A DNA stretch of 7,858 bases. It comes from Desulfovibrionales bacterium GWA2_65_9. Its GTDB lineage: Bacteria; Desulfobacterota; Desulfovibrionia; Desulfovibrionales; Desulfovibrionaceae. The translations under genes were made by a program, and so were the position numbers. Below, piece after piece: positions 1-7,360 of the stretch. The first letter of the stretch is position 1. The number at the start of each line of letters is the position of its first letter. Under the pieces are notes generated by a model that saw only the letters and a program-made list of their open reading frames with translations, did not search any database and was not told the DNA's origin. Location: positions 3,517 to 11,374 of the forward strand of contig MGTN01000042.1 of NCBI GenBank assembly GCA_001799475.1, written 5' to 3'.

Positions 1-1264
1 CGTCAAAGACGAGGGAAACGTTGACCGTGGGGATGCCGCTCTTGTTGCCGCCGTGCTCCACGCCCTCGCGCACGCCTTCCAGCACGCGCCGCGGGTGCAG
101 CAGCCGGGGCGGCAGCTCGCCCTCAAAGAACGGCGAGGCGAAGCAGAAGACGTCGGTGTTGCAGAGCAGGTTCGCGCCCAGGCCCGTGCCCATGGGGTCG
201 CGGTTCACGCCCACGATGCCCGTGAGCGCACCGCCATAGGGGTCCAGCGCCGAGGGCGAGTTGTGCGTCTCGACCTTGATGCAGACGTTCAGGTTGTCGT
301 TGAAGCGGATGACGCCGGCGTTGTCCTTGAACACCGACAGGCAGAAGTCGTCCTTGCCCTTGGCCGCGCGGATGGCCTTGGTGCTGCCCTGGATGCAGGT
401 CTTGAACAGGCTGTCCACGGTGCGGCTCTTGCCGCTCTCGGCGTCCTCGTAGTCGATCTTGGCGGTGAAGATCTTGTGTTTGCAGTGCTCGCTCCAGGTC
501 TGGGCCAGCACCTCCACCTCGGCGTCGGTGGGGTTGTCCACCAGCTCGGGCGCGAGCCCCGCAGCCTTGCGCGCGCTGCGCGTGGCCGGGTCCTTGAAAT
601 AGTCCACGATGGTCTTCATCTCGCCCAGGGACAGGGCCAGCGTGTTGGCGCGGCTGAAGGCCACGAGTTCCTCGTCGGTCATGGTGGTCAACGGGATCAC
701 CGCCACCTCGTCGCTGGCCTGGCCGGTGACGCGCGCGGCCCTGGGCTCAAAGCCGGGCGTTTCGGCCCACTGGGCGGCGGACTTGAGCTCAAAGCGCTGG
801 ATGAGTTCGTTGGCCAAGAGGTCGCGGGCGATATGCAGCACGGTCTTCTCGTCCAGGGTCTGGCCAGCCTTGGCGCGCAGCAGATACTGCACGCTGGTGT
901 ACACGGCCAGCGTCTTGGCGGCCCTTGGCAGGCCCAGCACCAGGGCGATGGTCTCGCGCGCGGTGCGGGCCTCGTTGTCCGTGACGCCGGGGCGGAAGCC
1001 CACCTCCAGCGCCCAGTCGAAGTCCCCGGCCTGGGCCAGGGCCAGGGGCGAGAGGGAATATGCGTGCAGCACGGGGTCGTGCAGGGCGCCAGCGTCCAGC
1101 ACGGCCCGGGCCTGGGCCTGGTCGATGCCTTCGACCGTGTACACGCGGATGATGCCCACGCCGGCCAGCGCCAGGCCGAGCTCGCTCTTGATCTTGCGAG
1201 CCACACGCTCGCCCACCACATCGCGCACATGGGGCTTCAGGCCCACCTCAAAACGCAAAAGCAT
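1..1264 (-). CDS. purL: Phosphoribosylformylglycinamidine synthase PurL, N-terminal part (3' end beyond the left edge)
   Basis: This is FGAM synthase, the fourth step of de novo purine synthesis: ATP- and glutamine-dependent conversion of FGAR to FGAM in the cytoplasm. I translated the minus strand from ATG at 1264; about 421 codons are visible. The first ~165 residues resemble PurS-like ferredoxin-fold sequence. A linker with a typical LALSLGEM stretch follows, and the PurL catalytic domain begins near residue 257 with WSEHCKHKIF. Further PurL motifs are VETHNSPSALDPYGG (His334 within it) and GGNKSGIPT at 405-413. Many PurLs have HNHPS where this one has HNSPS; from memory this variant is normal for the long Desulfovibrio/Geobacter-type PurL, so I do not read it as a defect. 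The start is supported by AAGGAG eight bases upstream. The gene lies 62 nt after the HDOD-GGDEF gene, same strand. Whether it is co-transcribed is unclear. The glutaminase part, if fused as in some clades, is outside the window. Confidence 0.93.
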   Translation of the reverse strand, partial: MLLRFEVGLKPHVRDVVGERVARKIKSELGLALAGVGIIRVYTVEGIDQAQARAVLDAGALHDPVLHAYSLSPLALAQAGDFDWALEVGFRPGVTDNEARTARETIALVLGLPRAAKTLAVYTSVQYLLRAKAGQTLDEKTVLHIARDLLANELIQRFELKSAAQWAETPGFEPRAARVTGQASDEVAVIPLTTMTDEELVAFSRANTLALSLGEMKTIVDYFKDPATRSARKAAGLAPELVDNPTDAEVEVLAQTWSEHCKHKIFTAKIDYEDAESGKSRTVDSLFKTCIQGSTKAIRAAKGKDDFCLSVFKDNAGVIRFNDNLNVCIKVETHNSPSALDPYGGALTGIVGVNRDPMGTGLGANLLCNTDVFCFASPFFEGELPPRLLHPRRVLEGVREGVEHGGNKSGIPTVNVSLVFD

Positions 1265-1272
1265 AGGATGCA

Positions 1273-1278
1273 CTCCTT
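1273..1278 (-). promoter_or_regulatory. Ribosome binding site of purL
   Basis: The minus strand reads AAGGAG followed by an 8-nt spacer and ATG at 1264. It is the best Shine-Dalgarno match in the window and fixes the purL start. Upstream, at 1291-1305, there is a small 5-bp GC hairpin (CCCGG/CCGGG, 5-nt loop) with no U-run, so I do not call a terminator between the HDOD-GGDEF gene and purL. Confidence 0.75.
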
Positions 1279-1326
1279 CAAATATCCGCCCCCGGCAGGT
1301 CCGGGCGCGGTCGTTAGTCCCTGGGA

Positions 1327-3822
1327 TCAGCCCTCGGAGAGGGTGTCGCCCCCGGCGGTCTTGGATCTGTAGGCCAGGTTGTCCACGCGCCCCAGCAGGG
1401 TCTCCGAGGTATCGCTCTCCTGCAACATGGAAGCGCCCACGCTGACGGTGACCAGCCCCTTGAACAGCTCGCGCACGTCCGTCAGGATGCGCTGGCCGAT
1501 GGCCCGCAGGCGCTCCTGGTCGACCTCGGTGACGATGACCACGAACTCGTCTCCGCCATAGCGGCAGGGGTAGTCCATGCCCTGGCGCACCTGCCGCAGC
1601 AGCATGGCCCCCACGCCCCGGAGCACTGCGTCCCCGGCCAGGTGGCCCTGAGTGTCGTTGACGGCCTTGAATTTGTCCAGGTCGAAGAAGACCATGCCCA
1701 GCCCCCGCCCCGTGCGGCGGCAACGGTTCACCTCACGCTCAAGGGTGGTGTGGAACTGGTAGTGGTTGAACAGGCCCGTGAGCCCGTCGAACAGGGCGCG
1801 CACCTTGAGCTTGGCCTCCAGGCGGCGGATCTGGGTCAGGTCGCGGCCCACCACCAGGTACTCCCGGGCCGTGCCCGGCTTGCCCGTAAGGGGCGCGACG
1901 GACAGCTCATAGGGCAGCTCCGAACCGCCCTGGGTGGTCAACTGGGTTTCCACCGGGGCCGGCTGGTCCACAGCGAAGAGTTCCACCCCCCAAACTCCGG
2001 CATAGGGCTGCTGCGGACTGAAAACCTTGAAGAATTCCCGGCCTGTGAGCCCCAGTTCCTGGCGCGAGCAGAAATCCACGATGCCCGTGGCGCTGACGGT
2101 GAGCACCAGTTCCTGCATGGAGCCCACGAGGCGCTCCAGGAAGTTCTTGCGGCGCAGGGTCTGCACCTCGACCTCGGAGAGCTCGCGCAGGTCCTCCAGC
2201 AGGAGCAGCACGCCCTGGCTCTGGGCGTCCTGGCCCCGGTGGGCCGAGAGGTACAGGCAGCCATCGACTGCGCGCCCGCCCTTCTTCTGCTCCACGAAAT
2301 AGACGATCTTGCCGAAGTGCGCGCGGGCAGTGTCGGCCAGGAAGGCCGCGACCTCGGCCACGGTCTCGCCGGAGAGCCTGCGGGCCAGAATCTCCGCCAG
2401 GGCCTGCCCGCGCGGCGCGGCGTCCAGGCCCAGGTACTCGCCGATGCGCTTGTTGGCCTCGACCACGACCCCGGCCCCGTCGATGCGGGCCACGCCGATG
2501 GGGATCTTGTCAAAGGCCAGGGCCTTCTCCTCCAGCACGGCCTGCCGGGCGCAGTAATACTCGTAGCCCTGGCTGAAGAACCGCAGGTACAGGCTCAAGT
2601 TGTCCAGCTCGTCCTGGGGCAGGTTGGCCTCGCCCAGACGCAGCTCGCCCAGGCGTATGCCCGAGCTGGTCAGTTCCAGGCCGGGGCGCTTGACGCTCCA
2701 GGGCAGGCGGCCCTCGGCGGAGCGGCCCTCGGCCTGCTCCAAAACGCCTTCCGGGGTCAGGCGGAACAGACTGAAGGTACTGCCGTGGGGCGTGCGCAGG
2801 GCCAAATCCCAGGACTTCACGTCCCAGTTGAGCTTGATGTGCTTGCCCAGGGTGCGCGCCACAGACAAAAGGCCGCCCTCGGCGGTTAAGAGGTCCATGC
2901 TGAGGAAGCAGTAGCCCTGCATGACCTTCACGGAATGGCGGTAGTAGGCCCGGTTCTGGTCGCCCTCGCCGATGCCGAGGGACTCCAGCATGGAGCGGAA
3001 CTTCTCCAGGCACTCGCTGCGCAGGCCGTCCACCTCGCGCTCGCTCATGCCCAGCACCCCGCGCAGGAGCACCTCGAACTGCACCACGCTGAACGGACCC
3101 GACGCGTGGCCCAGCTCCATCTCCGACCACTGGGTGGCCAGGATCACGGCCTGGGTCAGCGGACTCTGCTCGGACAGAGTCTCCATGGCGTGGTGGGCGC
3201 GGATGCTCTCGCACATGTCCGCCGGAATGCCCCAGCGGGTCAGCAGCATCTGCGACAGGGCACCGTGGTTCATGCCCCAGCGCTCCTCCTCGGACTCCAG
3301 CTGGCCCTTGTCCAGCACGGTGATGCGGTCGCGCTGGTCCGGATCGGCCAGAAGCTCCTTGGCCGCGCAGCGCAAAAAGAGCAGGCTGACGTCCTTCAAG
3401 AGCGCGCAGAGGTAGGCCTGATCGGCCTGGCGCGGGCAAAGCCGGGCGGCCAGAAGCTCGGCGGCGATGGCCGACCAGACGATGAGCCGCCAGTCGGGAA
3501 AGAAATCGTATTCGCAGTCCGGGAAACCGTGCTCCAGATCCTTCTGCAGGCTCATGGCCACGGCCACCTTGAGCAGCTCGCGGCTGCCCAGCACCGAGAC
3601 CGCGCGGTGCAGGTCCGTGACCTTCTGGGGCAGGCCGTAGAAGGCGGAGTTGACGAGATTGAGGACGGTTGTGGCCAGGGCCGGGTCCAGGCGGATGGTC
3701 TCGGCCATGACCGCGAAGTCCGGCTCGGGCTTGACGGCCTCCTGCATGAGCCGCAACATCACCGGGGAGAGTGATATTTTCTGGAGCAGATGCGGCGAGT
3801 TGAGCAGCAGATTATCGGCCAT
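1327..3822 (-). CDS. HDOD-PAS-PAS-GGDEF signalling protein (probable diguanylate cyclase)
   Basis: This is a predicted cytoplasmic c-di-GMP synthase with sensory domains; no signal peptide or membrane segment is visible. In the 831-residue form the order is: HDOD at about 15-215, a helical region to about 425, a PAS-like domain at about 432-545, a second at about 561-665, and GGDEF at about 672-829. HDOD is the non-catalytic relative of HD phosphohydrolases; here the HD-equivalent position reads LLKDVS (141-146). The GGDEF domain has DGLTGLF (679-685), FFDLDKFKAVND (712-723) and an intact RYGGDEF (GGDEF at 756-760), so cyclase activity is expected. The usual inhibitory RxxD site five residues before GGDEF reads QGMD, so canonical product inhibition is probably absent. 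Start choice: ATG at 3822 has a G-rich Shine-Dalgarno-like run (GGGGGG) just upstream. An in-frame GTG at 3837 would add five residues and overlap the previous gene's TGA (GTGA), suiting translational coupling. Either is possible. The signal sensed is unknown. Confidence 0.9.
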   Translation of the reverse strand: MADNLLLNSPHLLQKISLSPVMLRLMQEAVKPEPDFAVMAETIRLDPALATTVLNLVNSAFYGLPQKVTDLHRAVSVLGSRELLKVAVAMSLQKDLEHGFPDCEYDFFPDWRLIVWSAIAAELLAARLCPRQADQAYLCALLKDVSLLFLRCAAKELLADPDQRDRITVLDKGQLESEEERWGMNHGALSQMLLTRWGIPADMCESIRAHHAMETLSEQSPLTQAVILATQWSEMELGHASGPFSVVQFEVLLRGVLGMSEREVDGLRSECLEKFRSMLESLGIGEGDQNRAYYRHSVKVMQGYCFLSMDLLTAEGGLLSVARTLGKHIKLNWDVKSWDLALRTPHGSTFSLFRLTPEGVLEQAEGRSAEGRLPWSVKRPGLELTSSGIRLGELRLGEANLPQDELDNLSLYLRFFSQGYEYYCARQAVLEEKALAFDKIPIGVARIDGAGVVVEANKRIGEYLGLDAAPRGQALAEILARRLSGETVAEVAAFLADTARAHFGKIVYFVEQKKGGRAVDGCLYLSAHRGQDAQSQGVLLLLEDLRELSEVEVQTLRRKNFLERLVGSMQELVLTVSATGIVDFCSRQELGLTGREFFKVFSPQQPYAGVWGVELFAVDQPAPVETQLTTQGGSELPYELSVAPLTGKPGTAREYLVVGRDLTQIRRLEAKLKVRALFDGLTGLFNHYQFHTTLEREVNRCRRTGRGLGMVFFDLDKFKAVNDTQGHLAGDAVLRGVGAMLLRQVRQGMDYPCRYGGDEFVVIVTEVDQERLRAIGQRILTDVRELFKGLVTVSVGASMLQESDTSETLLGRVDNLAYRSKTAGGDTLSEG

Positions 3823-3833
3823 CGGCCCCCCGG

Positions 3834-4802
3834 TCACTTGCGCCTGGTCAGGACGTACTCCGCAGCCTGGGCCAGGACCTCACGCTCCGGGGAGACAGGC
3901 AATGTCTCCAGCTCTTTCACGGCGGCTTTGATGTAGTCGGCAGCGGCCTCGCGGGTCTTCTCGGCCAGACCCTTTTCCCGCACATCTCGCACTATGCCTT
4001 CGGCCTGCACGGCGGTCAACCGTTTTTCCCGGAGCGCGCCCAGCAACGCACCGGCCTCTGCCGGGGCCAGGCTTTCCAGGTGCAGGATCAGCGGCAGGGT
4101 CATCTTGCCCTCGCGCAGGTCGCCCCCGGCTGGCTTGCCCATCTCGTCCTCGCTCACGGTGTAGTCCAGCGCATCGTCCACCAGTTGGAAGGCGATGCCC
4201 AGGTTCAGGCCGAATTCTCCGGCCAGGTCCTCCAGGGCGCGGTCGCGGCTGGTCAGGGCCGCGCCGCAGCGGCAGGCCGTCTCGATGAGCCGCGCGGTCT
4301 TGCCGATGATGATGTCCATGTAGGCGCCGCGGTCGGCGGTGGGGTTCTGGGTATGGGCCAGCTCGCGGATCTCGCCGTCCGCCGTGGCCATGATGCCCCG
4401 GGCCAAAAGCGCGTTCAGGCGCGGGATGTCGTAGTCCGCGCCGAGCTTGTTGGCCAGGGCCAGGAGCACGTCGCCGGCCAGGATGACCTCGGTGGTGCCG
4501 AAGCGCACGTGGGCCGAGGTCTTGCCCCGGCGCACCAGAGCCTGGTCCAGCACGTCGTCGTGCAACAGCGTGGCCGTGTGCAGCATCTCCAGGGCGCAGG
4601 CGATGGGCGAGATGTCGTCAGCCTGATGCCCCAGGGCGCGGGCAAAGAGGATGGTCAGCATGGGCCGGATGCGCTTGCCGCCGGAGAGCAGCACGTGGCG
4701 GGCCACGTCGCGCACCAGGCCGTCGAGCTTGTCGGCCTCGGCGGCCAGAAAGGCGTCGATGCCGGGGATTTCCCGCATGAAATAGGCCCGTAGTTCGTTC
4801 AT
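3834..4802 (-). CDS. Long-chain trans-polyprenyl diphosphate synthase
   Basis: This enzyme condenses isopentenyl diphosphate units onto an allylic primer to make the isoprenoid tail, here most likely for menaquinone. The 322-residue length is typical of IspB/HepT-like synthases. Visible motifs are GGKRIRP (41-47, substrate-binding Lys/Arg), the first Asp-rich motif DDVLD (82-86) and following RRG (91-93), GKTARL (168-173 region) and the second Asp-rich motif DDALD (209-213). The first motif is DDxxD without the two-residue insertion of bacterial farnesyl synthases, and the residues four and five places before it are small (Thr78, Ala77). By family rules both point to a long product, probably C30 or longer; the exact length cannot be read. 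The ATG at 4802 has only a weak Shine-Dalgarno. The upstream gap of 108 nt is mostly the 29-bp repeat array. Its TGA touches the next gene's possible GTG start. The neighbouring mqnB supports the quinone role; specificity remains inferred. Confidence 0.92.
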   Translation of the reverse strand: MNELRAYFMREIPGIDAFLAAEADKLDGLVRDVARHVLLSGGKRIRPMLTILFARALGHQADDISPIACALEMLHTATLLHDDVLDQALVRRGKTSAHVRFGTTEVILAGDVLLALANKLGADYDIPRLNALLARGIMATADGEIRELAHTQNPTADRGAYMDIIIGKTARLIETACRCGAALTSRDRALEDLAGEFGLNLGIAFQLVDDALDYTVSEDEMGKPAGGDLREGKMTLPLILHLESLAPAEAGALLGALREKRLTAVQAEGIVRDVREKGLAEKTREAAADYIKAAVKELETLPVSPEREVLAQAAEYVLTRRK

Positions 4803-4842
4803 CGCTTTCGTCCGCTCGCCCGTTGAGGTGTCAGGTCAATTT

Positions 4843-4939
4843 CCAGGACTGGTCAATCTCCAGGACTGGCTCCAGGACTGGTCAATCTCCAGGACTGGCT
4901 CCAGGACTGGTCAATCTCCAGGACTGGCTCCAGGACTGG
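4843..4939. repeat. 29-bp perfect tandem repeat array (three units plus a partial) at the 3' end of mqnB
   Basis: On the plus strand each unit is CCAGGACTGGTCAATCT (17 nt) followed by CCAGGACTGGCT (12 nt). Identical full units start at 4843, 4872 and 4901, and a 10-nt partial (CCAGGACTGG) ends the array at 4930-4939. The decamer CCAGGACTGG therefore occurs seven times, at 4843, 4860, 4872, 4889, 4901, 4918 and 4930, with alternating 17- and 12-nt periods. The left flank 4834-4842 (GGTCAATTT) looks like a decayed fragment of a further unit. The decamer is a near-palindrome (CCAG/CTGG around GA). On the minus strand the array supplies mqnB codons 251-259 and its TGA (4911-4913), then fills the leader of the polyprenyl synthase. 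Because 29 is not a multiple of 3, all frames are used. Identity between units suggests a young expansion. Function is unknown. Confidence 0.93.
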
Positions 4940-5690
4940 ACAAAGGGCTGGCCCCGCAACCGGGGTCGGCAAAAAGTCGCTGCGTGGCCCGGCCCAGGGC
5001 CTCCAGGGCGCCGGGCAGGTCCCAGGCTGCGGGCGGCCGCGCGCCCACGGCGTTGCTCACCGTGCGCAGTTCCACAAAAGGCACGCCGGCCACGGCGCAG
5101 CCATAGGCCAGGGCAAAGCCCTCCATGTTCTCCAGGCCCGCCTGATGGCGCGCTCTGAGCAGCCCGGCGCGCTCCGGGTCCGCCGTGACGCCGCTCACGG
5201 TCAGGCTCTTGGCCGTGTCCCAGGGGCCGAGGCAGAGCCCCAGCCGGGCCAGGGCGGCTTCGGTCTCCCAGGCCACGCTGTCCCACAGAGCCGTCCCCCC
5301 GTTCGGGCCAGGGGCCTGGCCCAGGGCAAAGCCCAGGGCCGTGGCGTCGGCCGAGCACCAGCCCGTGGCCAGCAGGCCGTATTCCGGCCAGACCTCGCGG
5401 TCCACCAGCCTGACTGCGCCCAGGGGATGGGCGCAGAGATCGAAGCTCCCGGCCACGCCCAGGCAGAGCACGCCCTCAATGCCATTGGCGTGACCGCGCG
5501 TGAGCGCCGCGCCCAGGGCCAGGCTGGCGTTGATGACGCCAAGGCCCGAGACGCAGGCCAGCACCTCGCGGCCATGGGCCGACAGCGGGACCACGGCCCC
5601 CTGCTGCTGGCCCTGCAACCGGTCGGCATGGACGACGCCCAGGGCGGCGGAAAGCTCCCGCGCTGTGGCGGCGATGACAAGCAGCGGCAC
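4911..5690 (-). CDS. mqnB: Futalosine hydrolase MqnB
   Basis: MqnB cleaves futalosine (or its aminodeoxy form, via related enzymes) to dehypoxanthine futalosine and the free base, in the futalosine route to menaquinone. It belongs to the PNP/UDP phosphorylase nucleosidase superfamily. The 259-residue protein starts LLVIAATARE, then shows the glycine-rich LGVAGSF (77-83), the superfamily ENMEGFALA (187-195, substrate-contacting Met-Glu) and ELRTVSNAVGAR (207-218), followed by WDLPGALEAL. The start is a GTG at 5690, seven nt after the stop of the sugar dehydrogenase; its Shine-Dalgarno is poor, so translation may depend on coupling. The recognisable family sequence ends near residue 240. The last nine residues (SSPGASPGD) and the stop codon come from the tandem repeat, so the C-terminal tail looks like an acquired, probably neutral extension. 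The same-superfamily alternative, MTA/SAH nucleosidase, fits less well given the quinone genes nearby. Confidence 0.9.
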   Translation of the reverse strand: MPLLVIAATARELSAALGVVHADRLQGQQQGAVVPLSAHGREVLACVSGLGVINASLALGAALTRGHANGIEGVLCLGVAGSFDLCAHPLGAVRLVDREVWPEYGLLATGWCSADATALGFALGQAPGPNGGTALWDSVAWETEAALARLGLCLGPWDTAKSLTVSGVTADPERAGLLRARHQAGLENMEGFALAYGCAVAGVPFVELRTVSNAVGARPPAAWDLPGALEALGRATQRLFADPGCGASPLSSPGASPGD

Positions 5691-5697
5691 GGCGGGC

Positions 5698-7011
<1,314 letters not shown>

Positions 7012-7015
7012 CCAT

Positions 7016-7020
7016 TCCTC
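7016..7020 (-). promoter_or_regulatory. Ribosome binding site of the sugar dehydrogenase
   Basis: The minus strand reads GAGGA, a four-nt spacer, then ATG at 7011. A second ATG-like triplet four bases further upstream is out of frame. This decides the start at 7011. Confidence 0.6.
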
Positions 7021-7061
7021 AAGGGTTTATCGCCGGTCCGCCAGCCCCGCCAGTGGACAAC

Positions 7062-7075
7062 CCGCGCCTGCGCGG
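7062..7075. promoter_or_regulatory. Perfect GC-rich inverted repeat in the divergent intergenic region
   Basis: CCGCGC-CT-GCGCGG is a perfect inverted repeat lying in the 78-nt gap between the divergent sugar dehydrogenase and DUF2065 genes, ending 14 nt before the DUF2065 ATG. It could be an operator or a short RNA hairpin next to the AAGGGG ribosome site at about 7080-7085. In DNA this GC-rich a 6-bp dyad can arise by chance, so a function is only a suggestion. I could not identify a convincing -35/-10 pair for either gene in this gap. Confidence 0.35.
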
Positions 7076-7089
7076 ATACAAGGGGCCGC

Positions 7090-7290
7090 ATGGAACTCGA
7101 CTGGCAACTCATCTTTATCGCCCTGGGCCTGGCCTTCCTCCTGGAGGGGCTGCCCTACTTCATCCTGGCCGAGCGCATGCCGGCCATCCTGCTGACCCTG
7201 GCCAGCCGCCCGCCGCGCGCCCTGCGCATCCTGGGCCTGACGTCCATGATCCTGGGCGTCCTGCTGGTGGCCCTGGGACGGTCCTTGTAG
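7090..7290 (+). CDS. DUF2065 (YjeT-like) small inner-membrane protein
   Basis: A 66-residue hydrophobic protein with two predicted membrane helices (about 6-25 and 46-62) joined by a short basic loop containing RMPAILLTLASRPPRALR. The pattern LAFLLEG near residues 14-20, a middle LASRPPRALRILG and a closing hydrophobic helix match E. coli YjeT (LVLEG, then LPDNILRRFGG) and define the DUF2065 family, whose molecular role is unknown. I chose ATG at 7090 because AAGGGG precedes it by about four nt and the homology begins there; an open frame extends far upstream but only as antisense to the dehydrogenase. It is the only plus-strand gene in the window, divergent from the sugar dehydrogenase and convergent with ubiE (40-nt gap). 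Confidence 0.85.
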   Translation: MELDWQLIFIALGLAFLLEGLPYFILAERMPAILLTLASRPPRALRILGLTSMILGVLLVALGRSL

Positions 7291-7315
7291 CAAGGGTCTT
7301 CGCTGCAACAGGACC
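7280..7315. other. Imperfect hairpin at the end of the DUF2065 gene
   Basis: GGTCCTTGTAGC (7280-7291, containing the DUF2065 stop TAG) can pair with GCTGCAA plus GGACC (7302-7315), with a two-nt CA bulge, one G-U pair and a 10-nt loop. No U-run follows on either strand, so it is not a standard intrinsic terminator, although it lies exactly between convergent genes where termination is expected. Confidence 0.4.
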
Positions 7316-7360
7316 TCCGCAAAAACCTCTCTAGACCACTTCCGGGCCCGGTTGCGGAGG
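7314..7360. other. Perfect 9-bp inverted repeat enclosing the ubiE stop codon
   Basis: CCTCCGCAA (7314-7322) and TTGCGGAGG (7352-7360) are perfect complements separated by 29 nt. The interval contains the 10-bp palindrome CCGGGCCCGG (7342-7351) and the ubiE TAG (7331-7333). A run of five T on the minus strand (7321-7325) overlaps the distal arm rather than following it. The 5' arm shares bases 7314-7315 with the hairpin at 7280-7315, so in RNA the two structures compete at that edge. A role in 3'-end formation is possible but not shown. Confidence 0.4.

Noticed and set aside
53..1372. 439-codon plus-strand open frame opposite purL
   Set aside because: His/Ala/Gly/Leu-rich translation typical of the complement of a GC-rich gene; the minus strand has clear PurL motifs.
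1642..2889. 415-codon plus-strand open frame opposite the HDOD-GGDEF gene
   Set aside because: Antisense shadow with biased composition and no recognisable domain.
4843..4939. Possible CRISPR array, because the unit is 29 bp and repeated
   Set aside because: Units are directly contiguous with no unique spacers, and each is itself two copies of one decamer; no cas genes are visible.
4823..5158. Plus-strand open frames through the repeat giving repeated Gln-Asp-Trp or Ser-Arg-Thr-Gly peptides
   Set aside because: They are antisense to mqnB, exist only because the repeat lacks stops in those frames, and have no family resemblance.
7054..7080. TGGACA ... GATACA as a plus-strand promoter for DUF2065
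   Set aside because: The spacer is only 15 nt, the -10 match is poor, and transcription would begin after the ribosome site.
7321..7325. Five-T run on the minus strand as the tail of an intrinsic ubiE terminator
   Set aside because: No stable GC hairpin ends just before it; it lies beside the distal arm of the 7314-7360 inverted repeat instead of after it.
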